This document shows, piece by piece, positions 11,274 through 21,316 of a stretch of 64,000 bases of DNA. Made by a program: the position numbers and the translations under genes. Numbering within the stretch: the first letter of the stretch is position 1; each line of letters starts with the position of its first letter. This DNA is from Cyathus striatus (lineage: Eukaryota; Basidiomycota; Agaricomycetes; Agaricales; Nidulariaceae), in contig JAOVFP010000013.1 in NCBI GenBank assembly GCA_025738555.1, positions 1,922,001 to 1,986,000 of the forward strand. The letters run 5' to 3'. The notes beneath the pieces are model-generated. The model was not told the DNA's origin and searched no databases. It was given only the letters and a program-made list of their open reading frames with translations.

Positions 11274-12010
11274 TGGAATGGATGTATTAAGTGGGAATTG
11301 AACCCCTCTCAATGCTTTACATTTCAACAAACTGTTTAATATCATGCCACTGCACAACAGTCCAGGTTAAAATACTAAATTAAAAACCAAAGATAAACCT
11401 CAAGTTGGGAATATGGCCTAAGCACTCCTATGAGTTAAAAATACAAGAACTGGCTTTAATGTATTGACTGGGAATTGAACCCACTTCAATCTTCAATACT
11501 TCCCTTCAAAGATTCAACCATGCAGTGTCTACTACTAGACAACTGTTCCAATTATTATATCAAAATTGAAAATGTATACAAACCATTCTAAAATAAATTT
11601 CCAATCCTAAGAACATAAGGAATGTATTATCTAATTACATGTAGCATAAATGTATACCAAAAGTTATGAATTAAAGTAGTCTAAGCAATCACTCTTCATG
11701 CTCAGACTTGAGATACCTCCCTCATCTTAAGTTCTCTTGTCATTTACTAGAGGCAAGCCTCCATCAAAGGGTTTCTTGAAGTTCTATTCCTCTATTTTCT
11801 ACCCCTTTGCTCCCAATGTTCCATGAGCTCTGCTGGCACTACTTTTAAATCAAGTCCTAACTTTTCTCTTATAAAAAAAATACTAACTTATTTGGTCTGA
11901 ACTTAATCATCTAAGTTCAGACCAAACAATGTATTAATTGGGAGTTGAGCTCTTCTCAATACTATTCCTTCAACTACACTATAGATCTTTTCTGGTGTGT
12001 GAGAATAATA
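11274..12010 (-). repeat. Three diverged tRNA-derived (SINE-like) repeats
   Basis: On the minus strand, segments at about 11365-11274, 11560-11455 and 12010-11925 all end in a pol III B-box-like block (GGGTTCAATTCCC in two, GAGCTCAACTCCC in the third) followed by a shared tail resembling TTAATACAT. The first two also have A-box-like blocks (TGTTGTGCAGTGG, TGTCTAGTAGTAG) at the right distance. No cloverleaf with intact acceptor stem forms, so these are tRNA-derived repeats or pseudogenes. Between them lies a perfect hairpin, arms TTTGGTCTGAACTTA (11891-11905) and its complement (11912-11926). The whole stretch lacks CpG. Confidence 0.6.
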
Positions 12011-13023
12011 CTATGGTGAAGACATATTGAACTCCAGAATGCAAGCTATCAGTATCATTTCATCTTTTAAATAATATTATTAGGCAGGGACAGAGTCTAT
12101 GTTGAATTTATATTCTTTTGTATGTAATTTTTACCCCCAGTTGTTATTGCTTTTCTTTGTCTTTTGAGAAATATATTTTGAATACCCCAAAAACACTTGC
12201 ATGGAAATATTGGATGCACATAGTGTTGGAACCTTTAAACCCTTACTATCACTAAAATATTATATTTTTAATTTGTTTTGGATGAATTACTATGAGTCAA
12301 TAAATTACATTATTCAAAGTTTGGATAAGTATAAAACTTTCATGTCTCTCCCAAACAAATGCATCCATTTTCACACAATGTCTTCATCTAAGGCTATCCT
12401 CCCTCAGATTCAATCTGAATACAATACCTTCTCATCTGTCATTTCCATACTCCCACCAGAACTATTCAAGCTGATCATTCAGTGCTTTCTGCAAATGTGT
12501 TATATCCATGTCCAGCTACATCATGCTGACATTACTGAAGGCACCCACATGACCTTCCAACATACCCAGTCCATTCCTGGATCCAACCTGCTACAGGTTT
12601 ACACTTCCCAATGTTCCCACCTGGGTTTGTACCTGGAACCTGTCAGGTTTTCTTTTGGGTATCTCAGATACATAGTTTCTCCTATGACTGCCTTACCTTG
12701 TCATCATAGCATTACCCCTCACTTCCATTTCTACCTATACATTTCATTATGGCCAATGTAGACTAGTTTATGCCACCATCTTTTATCTTCATTCTGAACA
12801 CATCATTTGTGCCCCTACTTCACTTTGCCCAGACTTTATCTTTCACCTATCCCTTTGACTTGTCCTTATCTTCATGCTTCTGCATTCATACCTACTGCTT
12901 TCTAGTATGTATATATAGTCTTCCAGATGCACTAGTAGTCTTCAGTATTCATATCAACTCCATACAACTTCTTCCTACTCTTGAGTCTGAAACCTGCTCC
13001 AGGTTTTCCTTCAGGTTTCTCTT
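12011..13023. other. CpG-free, AT-rich decayed repeat DNA
   Basis: No gene is supported. A + frame at 12378-12761 (MSSSKAILPQIQSEY...) is open for 128 codons but has no recognisable domain and lies in DNA without a single CG. It is probably a transposon relic. The stretch may include the unaligned 3' half of the minus-strand LTR at 13024-13468. Confidence 0.45.
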
Positions 13024-13468
13024 CTCAGGTCAGACAAAAGAGTGAGGACATAGTTCAATATAAAATTAAAGACTAAGTACAAATCAAGTGCTACTTAAAT
13101 ACTAGAGACTCGGAGTAAGTAAAGGTTGCTGGCCAAGGCCAGCGGAGAAGTACAGTCAGGGTAGGCATATGTAGAATGAAGACTATAACTAATTAAACAT
13201 AATAAAACACATTGGAGAAGCAAGCATGTAAGGCAGTGTAAAGTGAAACTGATAGTGGCACACTTAAGAATGATAGGTGACTCACTATGAGATGTATACC
13301 ACACTCACCAAGGGGATAGCTCAGTAGAATGGAAGAAAGGAAACAAAAGTAATCTATGTACAGTAATCAATATGTAATAATGGGAATGTAATCAAAGTCT
13401 GGAGTAAACAGAAGGAAATGTGGAGTAAGGGCATAGGAGTCTGGAGGTAGGCAATACAGAATATGACA
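13024..13468 (-). mobile_element. Partial LTR of the same Ty3 family, inside a DDE transposase relic
   Basis: The minus strand from 13468 reads TGTCATATTCTGTATTGCC and follows the first ~430 bases of the LTR at 5054 with only scattered differences (shared blocks include ACCTCCAGACTCCTATGC and GAGTCTCTAGTATTTAAG). Similarity stops near 13024, so the 3' third is either lost or a different subtype. No internal Ty3 sequence adjoins it, so it is a solo or truncated LTR. It lies directly downstream of a DDE transposase frame. Confidence 0.85.
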
Positions 13469-15071
13469 ATTCCTTCCAGCATTTACAGAAGGTTTCTCAA
13501 TATCAGATGGTGTCGGTTCTTTCATGGCCATCAATATACATTCCATTTTGTTTTTCCATATCACCAACTCAGTTTCTTCAACCACTGTTGTGCAGTCCAT
13601 TCAGAAATTCCTCAAGCTCTTGTACCCAGTTGCAATTGCACCTCTGTGGTTGCAATGTATTCAACAATACTCCAAGCAGTAATATAGCCATTCTTTGAAA
13701 TCTCAAGCAAGTGGAGGTGGAGGTCATGTGAGAAATCCTTGTCTTCAAGAATAGATGTGTTATATGCCCCATATCAATGAAGTGGAAGCTTCTTGTCACA
13801 TAGGAAGTTGGCAATCCAGGTGTGTAAATTTTGAGTATGGTTTATTCCATGCCCTGCTGCTTTTGCTACAATTAATGATGCTTGTTGCCAGGTATACTTT
13901 AATTCTATATCTAGGAATAAGTTCAGTGTTCCTACTATTCCCATAATTTGCTTTCAGAAGAACACATCAAGTTTCTTGTCATTACTTCACAAAGTAAGTT
14001 TTAACTTTGCATCAAGAAGAACAGCTCAGTTTGAGAGACTAAACATCTGCAGAATATTTTCATTCATTGTGAATGAGCTCATATCTGCAGAAGTGGTGTG
14101 GTATTGCATTTCCACAAGTAGTTCTTTTACCTGGGCTTCTGCTACTTGTTTATCTAAAACTTCTTCATTACCAGAATGGTTTGTGCTGGCCTGAAACAAG
14201 TAAGTTTGTGTCATCATGTTATATATGTTTATCTCACTGGTTCTGCATTTGTACCACTGGTTGCTAATAGTACTTGCTGCATGTTATCTTCACTGTTGAT
14301 TTCTGCTGTATTCAATGAGTTTGCTGAGTCTGGGTTGCTAATAGTACTTGCTGCACATTATCTTCACTGTTGATTTCTGCTGTATTCAATGAGTTTGCTG
14401 AGTCTGTTGCTTTCAACTTCACTTTCCACATTGCTTTCATCTCCATCACTGCCAGAATCCACCATAATTTCAGCATCCTTTTTCTTAAAGAAGTGTGATA
14501 TGAAAGGTTGTGTTCTGGTTGCTGAGATCTTGCACTGTTTTGCAGCCCACAGCTGCTTCATTCTTACAGCATTTCCTGTGTAATGTGCTTTCCTCTTTGG
14601 TTTCTGTTCTGCAACTGCATGCTGTGCTCATATGGCAACAACTTGTGCCTCATGAAGCATGGCAGAAAACTGAAGCACCTTTGCTTCTGTTTGAATCTCC
14701 TGTTCTTCATCAGAATCAGGTTCTCCATCTTCCTCAAAATCAAATTCCTCTGCATCAGATGTGTCAGAATTGGATGCTGCTGTCATTAAGTTATCAGTTA
14801 TTAATACTCTCACTCTTCACTGTTCTGTGCTCACACCATGTTCTGGCACATAGTCATCATCTTCAGAATCTGAGATTTCATCCACTGTTGCCTGCATTGG
14901 CATTGATGTACCCTTGATAGTACCATCTGCTAGGCTGGTATCTTTATTCAAGTACTTTAAACATTTTATCAAACATTTAGAACATCTACCCATGATTCTG
15001 GGGGCAAAACTATCTGTTTTTAGAATGCCACACACACCACATGAGCTGTTCTGTTTGCATGGAAACATCAT
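13469..15071 (-). pseudogene. Relic of a DDE-superfamily transposase gene
   Basis: Read on the minus strand, 15071 begins a Cys-rich segment (CGVCGILK ... RCSKCLIKC). Acidic Ser/Asp/Glu-rich stretches follow, then a basic block ending in HFFKKKDAE, and near 13600-13480 the block GMYIDGHERTDT, which resembles the YxDGHER signature of fungal DDE endonuclease-like transposases. Frames are broken many times. Two TGAs just after the signature (near 13497-13506) lie where arginine codons are expected. A 74-base tandem duplication (14261-14334 and 14335-14408) adds a frameshift. The sequence stops at the LTR boundary at 13468, consistent with LTR insertion into the gene. Family assignment is from motif pattern only. 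Confidence 0.55.
14261..14408. repeat. 74-base tandem duplication inside the transposase relic
   Basis: The segment starting TTGCTAATAGTACTTGCTGC occurs twice head to tail at 14261 and 14335, almost identical through GTTTGCTGAGTCTG. The length is not a multiple of three. Confidence 0.93.
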
Positions 15072-15997
15072 GTGTTCTAATTACATAGACAAATTATTGC
15101 TTAGAAATATCACATGATGTAATTACATAAGCTGCAAAATGTTTGAGGCTGAAAATTCAAAATGGCTTCCAACCATTTGGAAACATCATAATATAGCATT
15201 TTGAGTCACTTTTCTTGAAAAAAAAATGTGTTCAAAATTATGAAGTCAGCAATTACTTCAAAAAAAAAAAAATCCCAACAATTTGATTCAAATAATACAT
15301 AGAACAACTTGTTGGAGTCAGAATTTTGTAAAAGCAATTGCTGAGAAAGAAATTAGGTACTGAATTGAGACTGAATTTCATATTACATAAGGGTGCTGGA
15401 ACTGTGTTCTCTCTACCTTAGGTCACAAGTTCTTCTAGCCCATGTAGCTGATGAATGGTATACCTCTTTTTCTGCTACAAAGACCCAATATCTTGTCTCT
15501 ATATGATTCATGACTTCATGTAGCTGGATTCAATTCAAGTATAGTTCTTGATGAGTGTAAAATGTTCAATCCATTTAATAATAGGTTTCAGTATTCCACC
15601 ATAATATAGAAGTACTTACTCAATCATCAATGTACACACTCAGTGTAATGATCATTAATAAAGTAGATATTAGCTTATATTAGTATTGTCTTCCTATAAA
15701 TGCACTTAAATATGCTTGCATTAGGTCAATTGGGCTGAGGATAGTGGGAATAAGTAAATGGTACATCTTATTTGTACTAAAGCTACATAAATTGGCTAAT
15801 CTTGCAGATCAAGATTTTGTTGATGATTTTGGTCTGAGGTTGTTGATCTTCACCTTAAACATAGAATCCCATGAATGACTGCACAGAATTTCCTGGAAGC
15901 TCAAAAAGCTACCTCAGAGAAGTCTATGCACCTGGCTGAATAGATATACACCAGTAGTTTACAAACCATACCCTGGAGAACAATACTTCAAGGGTTT
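15072..15997. other. Decayed transposon DNA without recognisable gene
   Basis: AT-rich, CpG-poor spacer between the DDE relic and the Ulp1 relic. It contains A-runs near 15222 and 15260. It probably belongs to one of the two flanking elements. Confidence 0.45.
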
Positions 15998-16423
15998 GAA
16001 TACTCAGAGCCAGTTAAAAGCCTTATGACCTATGCCAGTACAACATGGTTTGCCAATGAACATGAAGATCAAATGGTTGATCTTCTTCAACATGATCTCA
16101 GGCACCTCTGCCCATCAGAACAGATCAAAATCTGTGCAACATCTTTCATGCTTGGCCTTCTGAATGCATACTGAGACTGAGAAACATATTCACAAGACCA
16201 AGGCTACTGCTACATTCAAAAACTTGGATATCAGTTGGCAAACAGAGCATGTAGTTCAATTGGATTCATAGTGCACATTAGAACAAACCACTGGGTTGCT
16301 GTGGTTGTTGACTTTACATCGAACAAAATCTTCTATGGGGATTCTATGAGAGAGGAGTATGATTGTGACAAAAGTCAGAGTTGTTGTTTAAGAGTTTTGG
16401 CACACAGAGGAATCACTGGGTAA
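15998..16423 (+). pseudogene. Transposon-associated Ulp1-like (C48) protease fragment
   Basis: One frame gives a WFANEHEDQMVDLLQHDL segment, then after two TGAs (16172-16174 and 16178-16180) a CYIQKLGYQLANRACSSIGF segment and finally HWVAVVVDFTSNKIFYGDS. The last block carries the His and Asp positions of the Ulp1 cysteine-protease triad. The Cys region is missing because an LTR starts at 16432. The WF..EH..QMLDLL block before the protease core is what I know from Ulp1 domains encoded by large fungal DNA transposons rather than cellular SUMO proteases. Both stops look like CGA-to-TGA changes. Dead fragment. Confidence 0.75.
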
Positions 16424-16431
16424 AATGGTAT

Positions 16432-16741
16432 TGTAATTCATTGTAGAAGTACATGGCTACTCAACAATTTATATACTAATAGTACATAGAGATTCCTAAA
16501 TAAGAGATACCAGTAATGTAGCTGTAGTAGCTACAGTAATGTATGTGAATCAAAGTAAGTCAGACTGAGTCATAGCTACTCAATGTAGCAGGGTGGGATG
16601 ATACAAGGTTAATACAATTATCAGTAGTGAGGATAGAGAAGAAATTGAGAAAGAGGAATAAGAGGAGAGCATAGGAGACAAATACATATATTAACAAGTA
16701 ACTTCAGAACTAAGTCTTACAAGGAGATCAGAGTTGTTACA
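16432..16741 (-). mobile_element. 3' LTR of a second Ty3 element (310 bases)
   Basis: On the minus strand the segment starts TGTAACAACTCTGATCTCC at 16741 and ends GAATTACA at 16432, so the termini are TGTAA...TTACA. It is preceded on that strand by the purine-rich GGAGGGTGAG, a plausible polypurine tract, and by the pol relic. It cuts into the Ulp1-like frame, so this Ty3 element inserted into the older DNA transposon. Confidence 0.75.
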
Positions 16742-19410
16742 CTCACCCTCCAGTGATTCAAAGAGAATCACTAATCTTCACTGGCTATGACCATAGAGTC
16801 CTTGACCAACTCCATGATTGCACTGAGGTCATTGACTCCTTCCATTTCCTCAGTTTCTTCAGTAATGACTTGATCAGCCAGGTTGTCCTCCCCACCAGTG
16901 CTGGCTTCATCATCTCCCTCAAATCCTTCATCTACTGGCAAGGCATCACTTTCTTCAAGTTCCTGGTCATTATTAGAGTTGATGGATTGGGCAATTTCAT
17001 TAATAGTAACCTGTATGGTCATTGAACCAGGGTGTGACTGTTTGTTGATGGATTGAGTTAACAGCTGCTTGGTAACATCTCCCATTAGGGAATCATGATC
17101 AGGGATTGGAGCAGGGTGAGTTTCAAAAAGAGCAGGATGTCAATTGGTAACAGAATTCCAAATTTTGTAGCAAGGAGGGGGTTTGTAATGAGGTTCATTC
17201 CATGCTCTCCTCTGGAAAGTATGAGGACCAGTGAAATGAACACATCATCAAGGAGGCCCTGTAGTGCTAGCCATCTGGCAAAGAAACCCTTCCCATCATT
17301 CAGCAGAATCTGCTGCATTAAGGGCCAACCACATAACCCTGGCTTGTTGTGGACATTTGGATAAGGGGCTGGTAATTTCATCATGAACAGGAGAGTGGTG
17401 GTATACAGGATCTTGATGAGAGTAGATATTATGGGATCCTGTACACAATACATGTCTTTGAGCAAGGAAAAAACTATGGTATACCCTATTGGGAGGAATA
17501 ATGTAGAGGTGGGTTGTTGGGTCATACACACAGAACCTTGCCAATGTATCTTCTTTTTCATTGAACAACCTAGTGAACTCAGTATATCCTTCAGGTTCAG
17601 TTCCAGGGGAGTCCTGATCCCTGACTCTCCTGTCAAAGTCAATATAATCAATGATTTCCTGAACATCCTGGTGCAAATGAGGGGAGTTTGGGTTATCTGG
17701 ATTACAGATCCCAATGAAGAAGGGGGATAAGGATCAAATGTAAGGGTGAATAATGCAGTGTCAAAATTGCTGTTCCATAATAGCAGTGAAGCAGAATAAG
17801 ATGATAAAGTAATAGATTAACAATTGGGGGATGAAGAAATAAGGATCAAGAAAGGAGGTTTTATATGACACCAGCTCCAAATATGCCACAAATGTATCAT
17901 TTTCACTGACAAAATTTGCTCATCATCTCAAGGTGGACTCCCAGTTCCAGATGGCAACTTTCTGATATGTGATACATTGAGCAAATTGAGATATTCTTGA
18001 AGAGCATCTAGATGAGAAATCTGATAGTAAGGGATCCAAGTTATATCACCCACTTTCCATTTTACTTCAAATGTTGAATTCTCTTTTAAGCCATGGTGGC
18101 TAAGAATTGAATCAACAGCCCATTTTCCATTCAAATCCTCTGAAGTACCCAATTGTGTATCCATTTGCCCAGGGAAAAGGTGATTGTCATTAGGAATGTG
18201 AGGCTGGAGTAAAGAGGCATGAAAAACATCATGGATTCCTCTTATTCACAAGTGAGCAGGTAATTCAATGTGAAATGACTTGTTCTTGAAGTCATAAAAT
18301 CTTGTAAGGGCTGATATATTTCGGAATGAGTTTTCTGGCCACTCCTTTGGGGAATCAGATGTTTTTTGAGAAAACATAAACTAAATCATTGTTTTCAAAT
18401 GGAGCAGCACATTGTTTCCTGTTAGCATCCTGAGTTTGTTTGGCTCATGAAGCTATAACACTGTCATGTGCAGACATCAATACCAACTTTCTTTGGAGCA
18501 CAAGATTGTGAACTGGGGGGTGTTCATTCTTAGGTGCAGAGCCCCAAATAATGGAGCAAGGCATACAACCACTGTTAAGGAAGAAGGGAGCATAGCCAGT
18601 GCTCTTGGATCTTGCAGAATTAATTGCAAATTCAATAGCAGGGAGTTTGGTGACCCAGTTGGTTTGTGTTTCATTAACACACTGTTTTAACATTTGTGTA
18701 ACCATTTTATTCACATGTTCCATTGCTTCATCTGTTTGAGGATGGTAAGCACTGGACATCTTGAGCTTAGTCCCTAATAGCTGATGTAGGTGTCTCCAAA
18801 ATGTGCTAGTAAAAAGCACATCTCAATTGCTGAAGTTATTTTTTGGTATTCCATGATGTTTATATACCATTTCAAACATCAATTCAGCCACTTGTTTGGC
18901 AGTATAATTGTCCCAGCTAGGGATAAGATGGACCATACTAGTGAGTAAGCAAATAACAATGGTTATGGAGCCAAAAGTACCATCGCGATTACTGGATCCT
19001 GAAAGCAGTCTGACAAAATCCACACCAATTGATTCCCAGGGTTGTGCTGGGATAGGTAGAGGATTGAGAAGCCCATACAGCTTGTGGTTGGAGGGTTTAC
19101 TCCTCCTACAAGTATGACATCTTTCACAGAATGCCTGAGTGTCAGACACTAGGTCCTTCTACCACACATGTTCATGAAGATAATTGACTGTCTTGGAGGT
19201 TCCAAGATGAGTGAGCAAAGAGTGGGCTTCTGAGATAATAATTTCTCAAGAACTGTGACCATTAATGATGACTCAAGGAATACAAAGGAGTCCGGTAGAA
19301 CCAATTCCCTTTAAGTAGATCAGCCCATCTTCAGTACATTCAAAGTTCTTGTGGCTCTTCAGATCATCTAAAATTGCTTGGAAGGTGGGACTGAGAATGA
19401 GAGCAATTAA
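16742..19410 (-). pseudogene. Ty3/gypsy pol relic: integrase, C-terminal domain and downstream gene region
   Basis: Minus-strand order: remnant of the RNase H to integrase linker (19400-19330); the integrase HHCC finger (EAHSLLTHL ... FCERCHTC); the core block with IGVDFV, NRDGTFGSITIVI and HHGIPKN (19149-18823); SSAYHPQTDEAMEHVNKM and PAIEFAINSARSKSTGYAPF (18819-18445); and a chromo-like end (STFEVKWKVGDITWIPYYQ, 18164-17928). An extra coding region follows to 16771 (YTEFTRLFNEKEDTLARFCV and an acidic tail). At least three in-frame stops and several frameshifts are present; two of the stops replace expected arginines. RT is absent upstream. It is a different lineage from the element at 2069, judged by its LTR. 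Confidence 0.85.
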
Positions 19411-19737
19411 GAATGTATATTGTAGAATTATGTAGAACATTGTAGATACATTTGCTATTATAAATATGCAATGAAATCCTGTATGTACATTAAGAGTGAG
19501 TCTATTCCCCCTTTCCCCCTCCTAATTGTGTGAATCTAAGTCTTAGTTGCCTGCACACCTTGGTAAGTACTAATTTATTTAGGTACTACTACAATATAAC
19601 CTATTAAGCATGTCTACTGTGCTTCTACTGTGCATACATGTGTACTACATATGTTATGATCTGAGCTGGTCTCATGATTTCTTGATAATGTGATGTCTTG
19701 ATCTCATGATATTATAGTCATGTGACTTGTCACTACA
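19411..19737. other. Spacer, decayed transposon DNA left of the hAT element
   Basis: AT-rich with very few CG dinucleotides. No gene seen. The hAT target duplication starts at 19738. Confidence 0.5.
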
Positions 19738-19880
19738 CTTGTAAGTAAGGCTCCAACTATATAGTATATGTATACTCAGTGGAGTGTAAATATACAGATA
19801 CAGTTTATACACACTATTTCAGTGTATATATGTAGTATATAGTTGTTTTAAAGAGTAAGTCATGTGAATTACTAACTCAG

Positions 19881-20270
19881 CTAAACGCCGTGCTTTTTCC
19901 ATTCTGTCGCAGGTGGGTTGATGTCAAGGAGACCAGTACGGATCCACACCTTCGTCAAAAGGCCCTTTCGCACTGTTTCAGCCTTCAGAGAACTGTGAAG
20001 GTCAGAACATATATGACAAGATTTCGAGAACACGCATTCAACCAATATGCTGGCAGCAGGAATAGCTAGGAAGTCGCGTGCCATTCTGGCAATGGTAGGA
20101 AATGAATTACAGTACTTCTTTATGATGTGACTGATCAGTTTTATTAGAAAGGAACATCATGAGGTATACATACCTTTCACCATGATAAAGGATCATTCAA
20201 ATCATCTGAAACTCCGCCTTCAAACCGAGACTCTGTTCCTATTACTGCAGTGTTACTAAATGAACTTCTA
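19881..20270 (-). pseudogene. hAT transposase C-terminal exons
   Basis: The last exon (about 20110-19881) encodes FPTIARMARDFLAIPAAS, then a VFSKS..ICSDLHSSLKAE block and a short tail. This is the hAT family C-terminal dimerisation domain, where the AIPA/S..VER.FS core is diagnostic; the expected arginine of that core reads Cys here. A preceding exon (about 20270-20164) ends DDLNDPLSW followed by a TGA where a second Trp is expected, then a GTATGT donor. The stop suggests the copy is inactive. The N-terminal DNA-binding region and catalytic acidic residues cannot be located within the short element. Confidence 0.8.
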
Positions 20271-20275
20271 TTTAG

Positions 20276-20860
20276 TCAAATATAACTCACTAAAGCCTGT
20301 TGTTGCTCAGTGTCATCCACTGATTCATCTCCATTGCTGTTATAAACCCTAGTTGGGGATGGCAGTTCAAGGCGGTGTCGCTTCGGGGGTGCATAATTCT
20401 CATCATCTGAATCGGAGCCATCTGAGGCTTTAAAGTTTACGTGCACCTCGTTTTCATTCAACTCGTTGAGCCACTTGCCCACTTTCGCTTTTTCTGACAT
20501 AACATCTCAAGATAAGTATCCAAAAATCTATACAGTATAAACTCATTCATATGTTAATTCCTCAACTCCATCAACCAGCCATTTCACTTTAATTGTCGCA
20601 ATATCCAAAGGCAACTTTCCTGTTTCTACTGCAGTGCGAATGTACTCAAGAACAGCATCCATTCCAAATGGACCGCATTGGAGATAGAATAGTCCTCCAT
20701 TACTATTGCACATATTCTCCCCAAAAAGAATATCCATCCTTTGGTTGAAAACTTGCCAATGAAGCTCCAAATCCTTGCTCAACTCCAAGGAGGACAGAAC
20801 TGGAATGGATTTGAACACCTTCTGAGTCATTCCGTCCTTTTCAGTATAGGGAACCGAACC
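20276..20860 (-). pseudogene. Other coding remnants inside the hAT element
   Basis: Two open stretches lie upstream of the dimerisation domain on the same strand. About 20860-20543 gives VLPYIPGSVPYTEKDGMTQK and continues to a VKWLVDGVEELTYE end. 20500-20276 starts MSEKAKVGKWLNELNENE and is acidic with a PPKRHRLEL basic patch. Exon borders do not resolve into one frame. They may be transposase exons or an accessory gene; I do not recognise a domain. Confidence 0.4.
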
Positions 20861-21316
20861 TGGGATATAAGGTAAGACAGCTTTTCAACATACTTGTGAA
20901 TGATATGCAGTGTAGCAGAAGACATGATGACGGTTGAAAGCTGGGGGGAGGGGGCTGAATGCCCCTACTCATCAGACACTCTACCCATTCTGCCGCTGCC
21001 GTTCTCCGTTTGCTTACTCGTTCCTCTTAGCATTTCATTGGTACATGTGTACAATGCGATTTAATTGGTTGTGGCTTCAGCTTACCAATATCGCAGATCT
21101 CTGCTAATTATTTATGCCTTGCTCAGCATTCAACATCAGATTGCAGTGTCAATTTGGATTGGTTATGCTCTGATAAGAAAAATGAAACTGTATATAAGAT
21201 TTATATAATGTATATTTACGGTATATCCAGTATTGTCCATTATATATATATACATATACAGTTGCAACTGTATATATACAGTCCGTATACTATACGGTTG
21301 GAGCCTTACTTGTAAG

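Larger units (their letters stand above)
19738..21316. mobile_element. hAT-type DNA transposon (1563 bases) with 8-base target duplication
   Basis: Direct repeats CTTGTAAG at 19738-19745 and 21309-21316 flank an element at 19746-21308 whose ends are inverted: TAAGGCTCCAAC followed two bases later by TATAGTATA at the left, with the same arrangement read inward from the right. The two-base gap is TA at the left and CG at the right, itself a CpG-type difference. An 8-base duplication and a terminal TAAGG (pattern YARNG) fit hAT. Inside, on the minus strand, is a hAT C-terminal dimerisation region. The element is far shorter than a full hAT, so it is deleted or non-autonomous. Unlike its surroundings it has many CpGs. 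Confidence 0.9.

Noticed and set aside
12378..12761. 128-codon + strand frame MSSSKAILPQ...
   Set aside because: It lies in DNA with no CG at all, has no recognisable domain and ends among repeats. Kept only as a note in the spacer entry.
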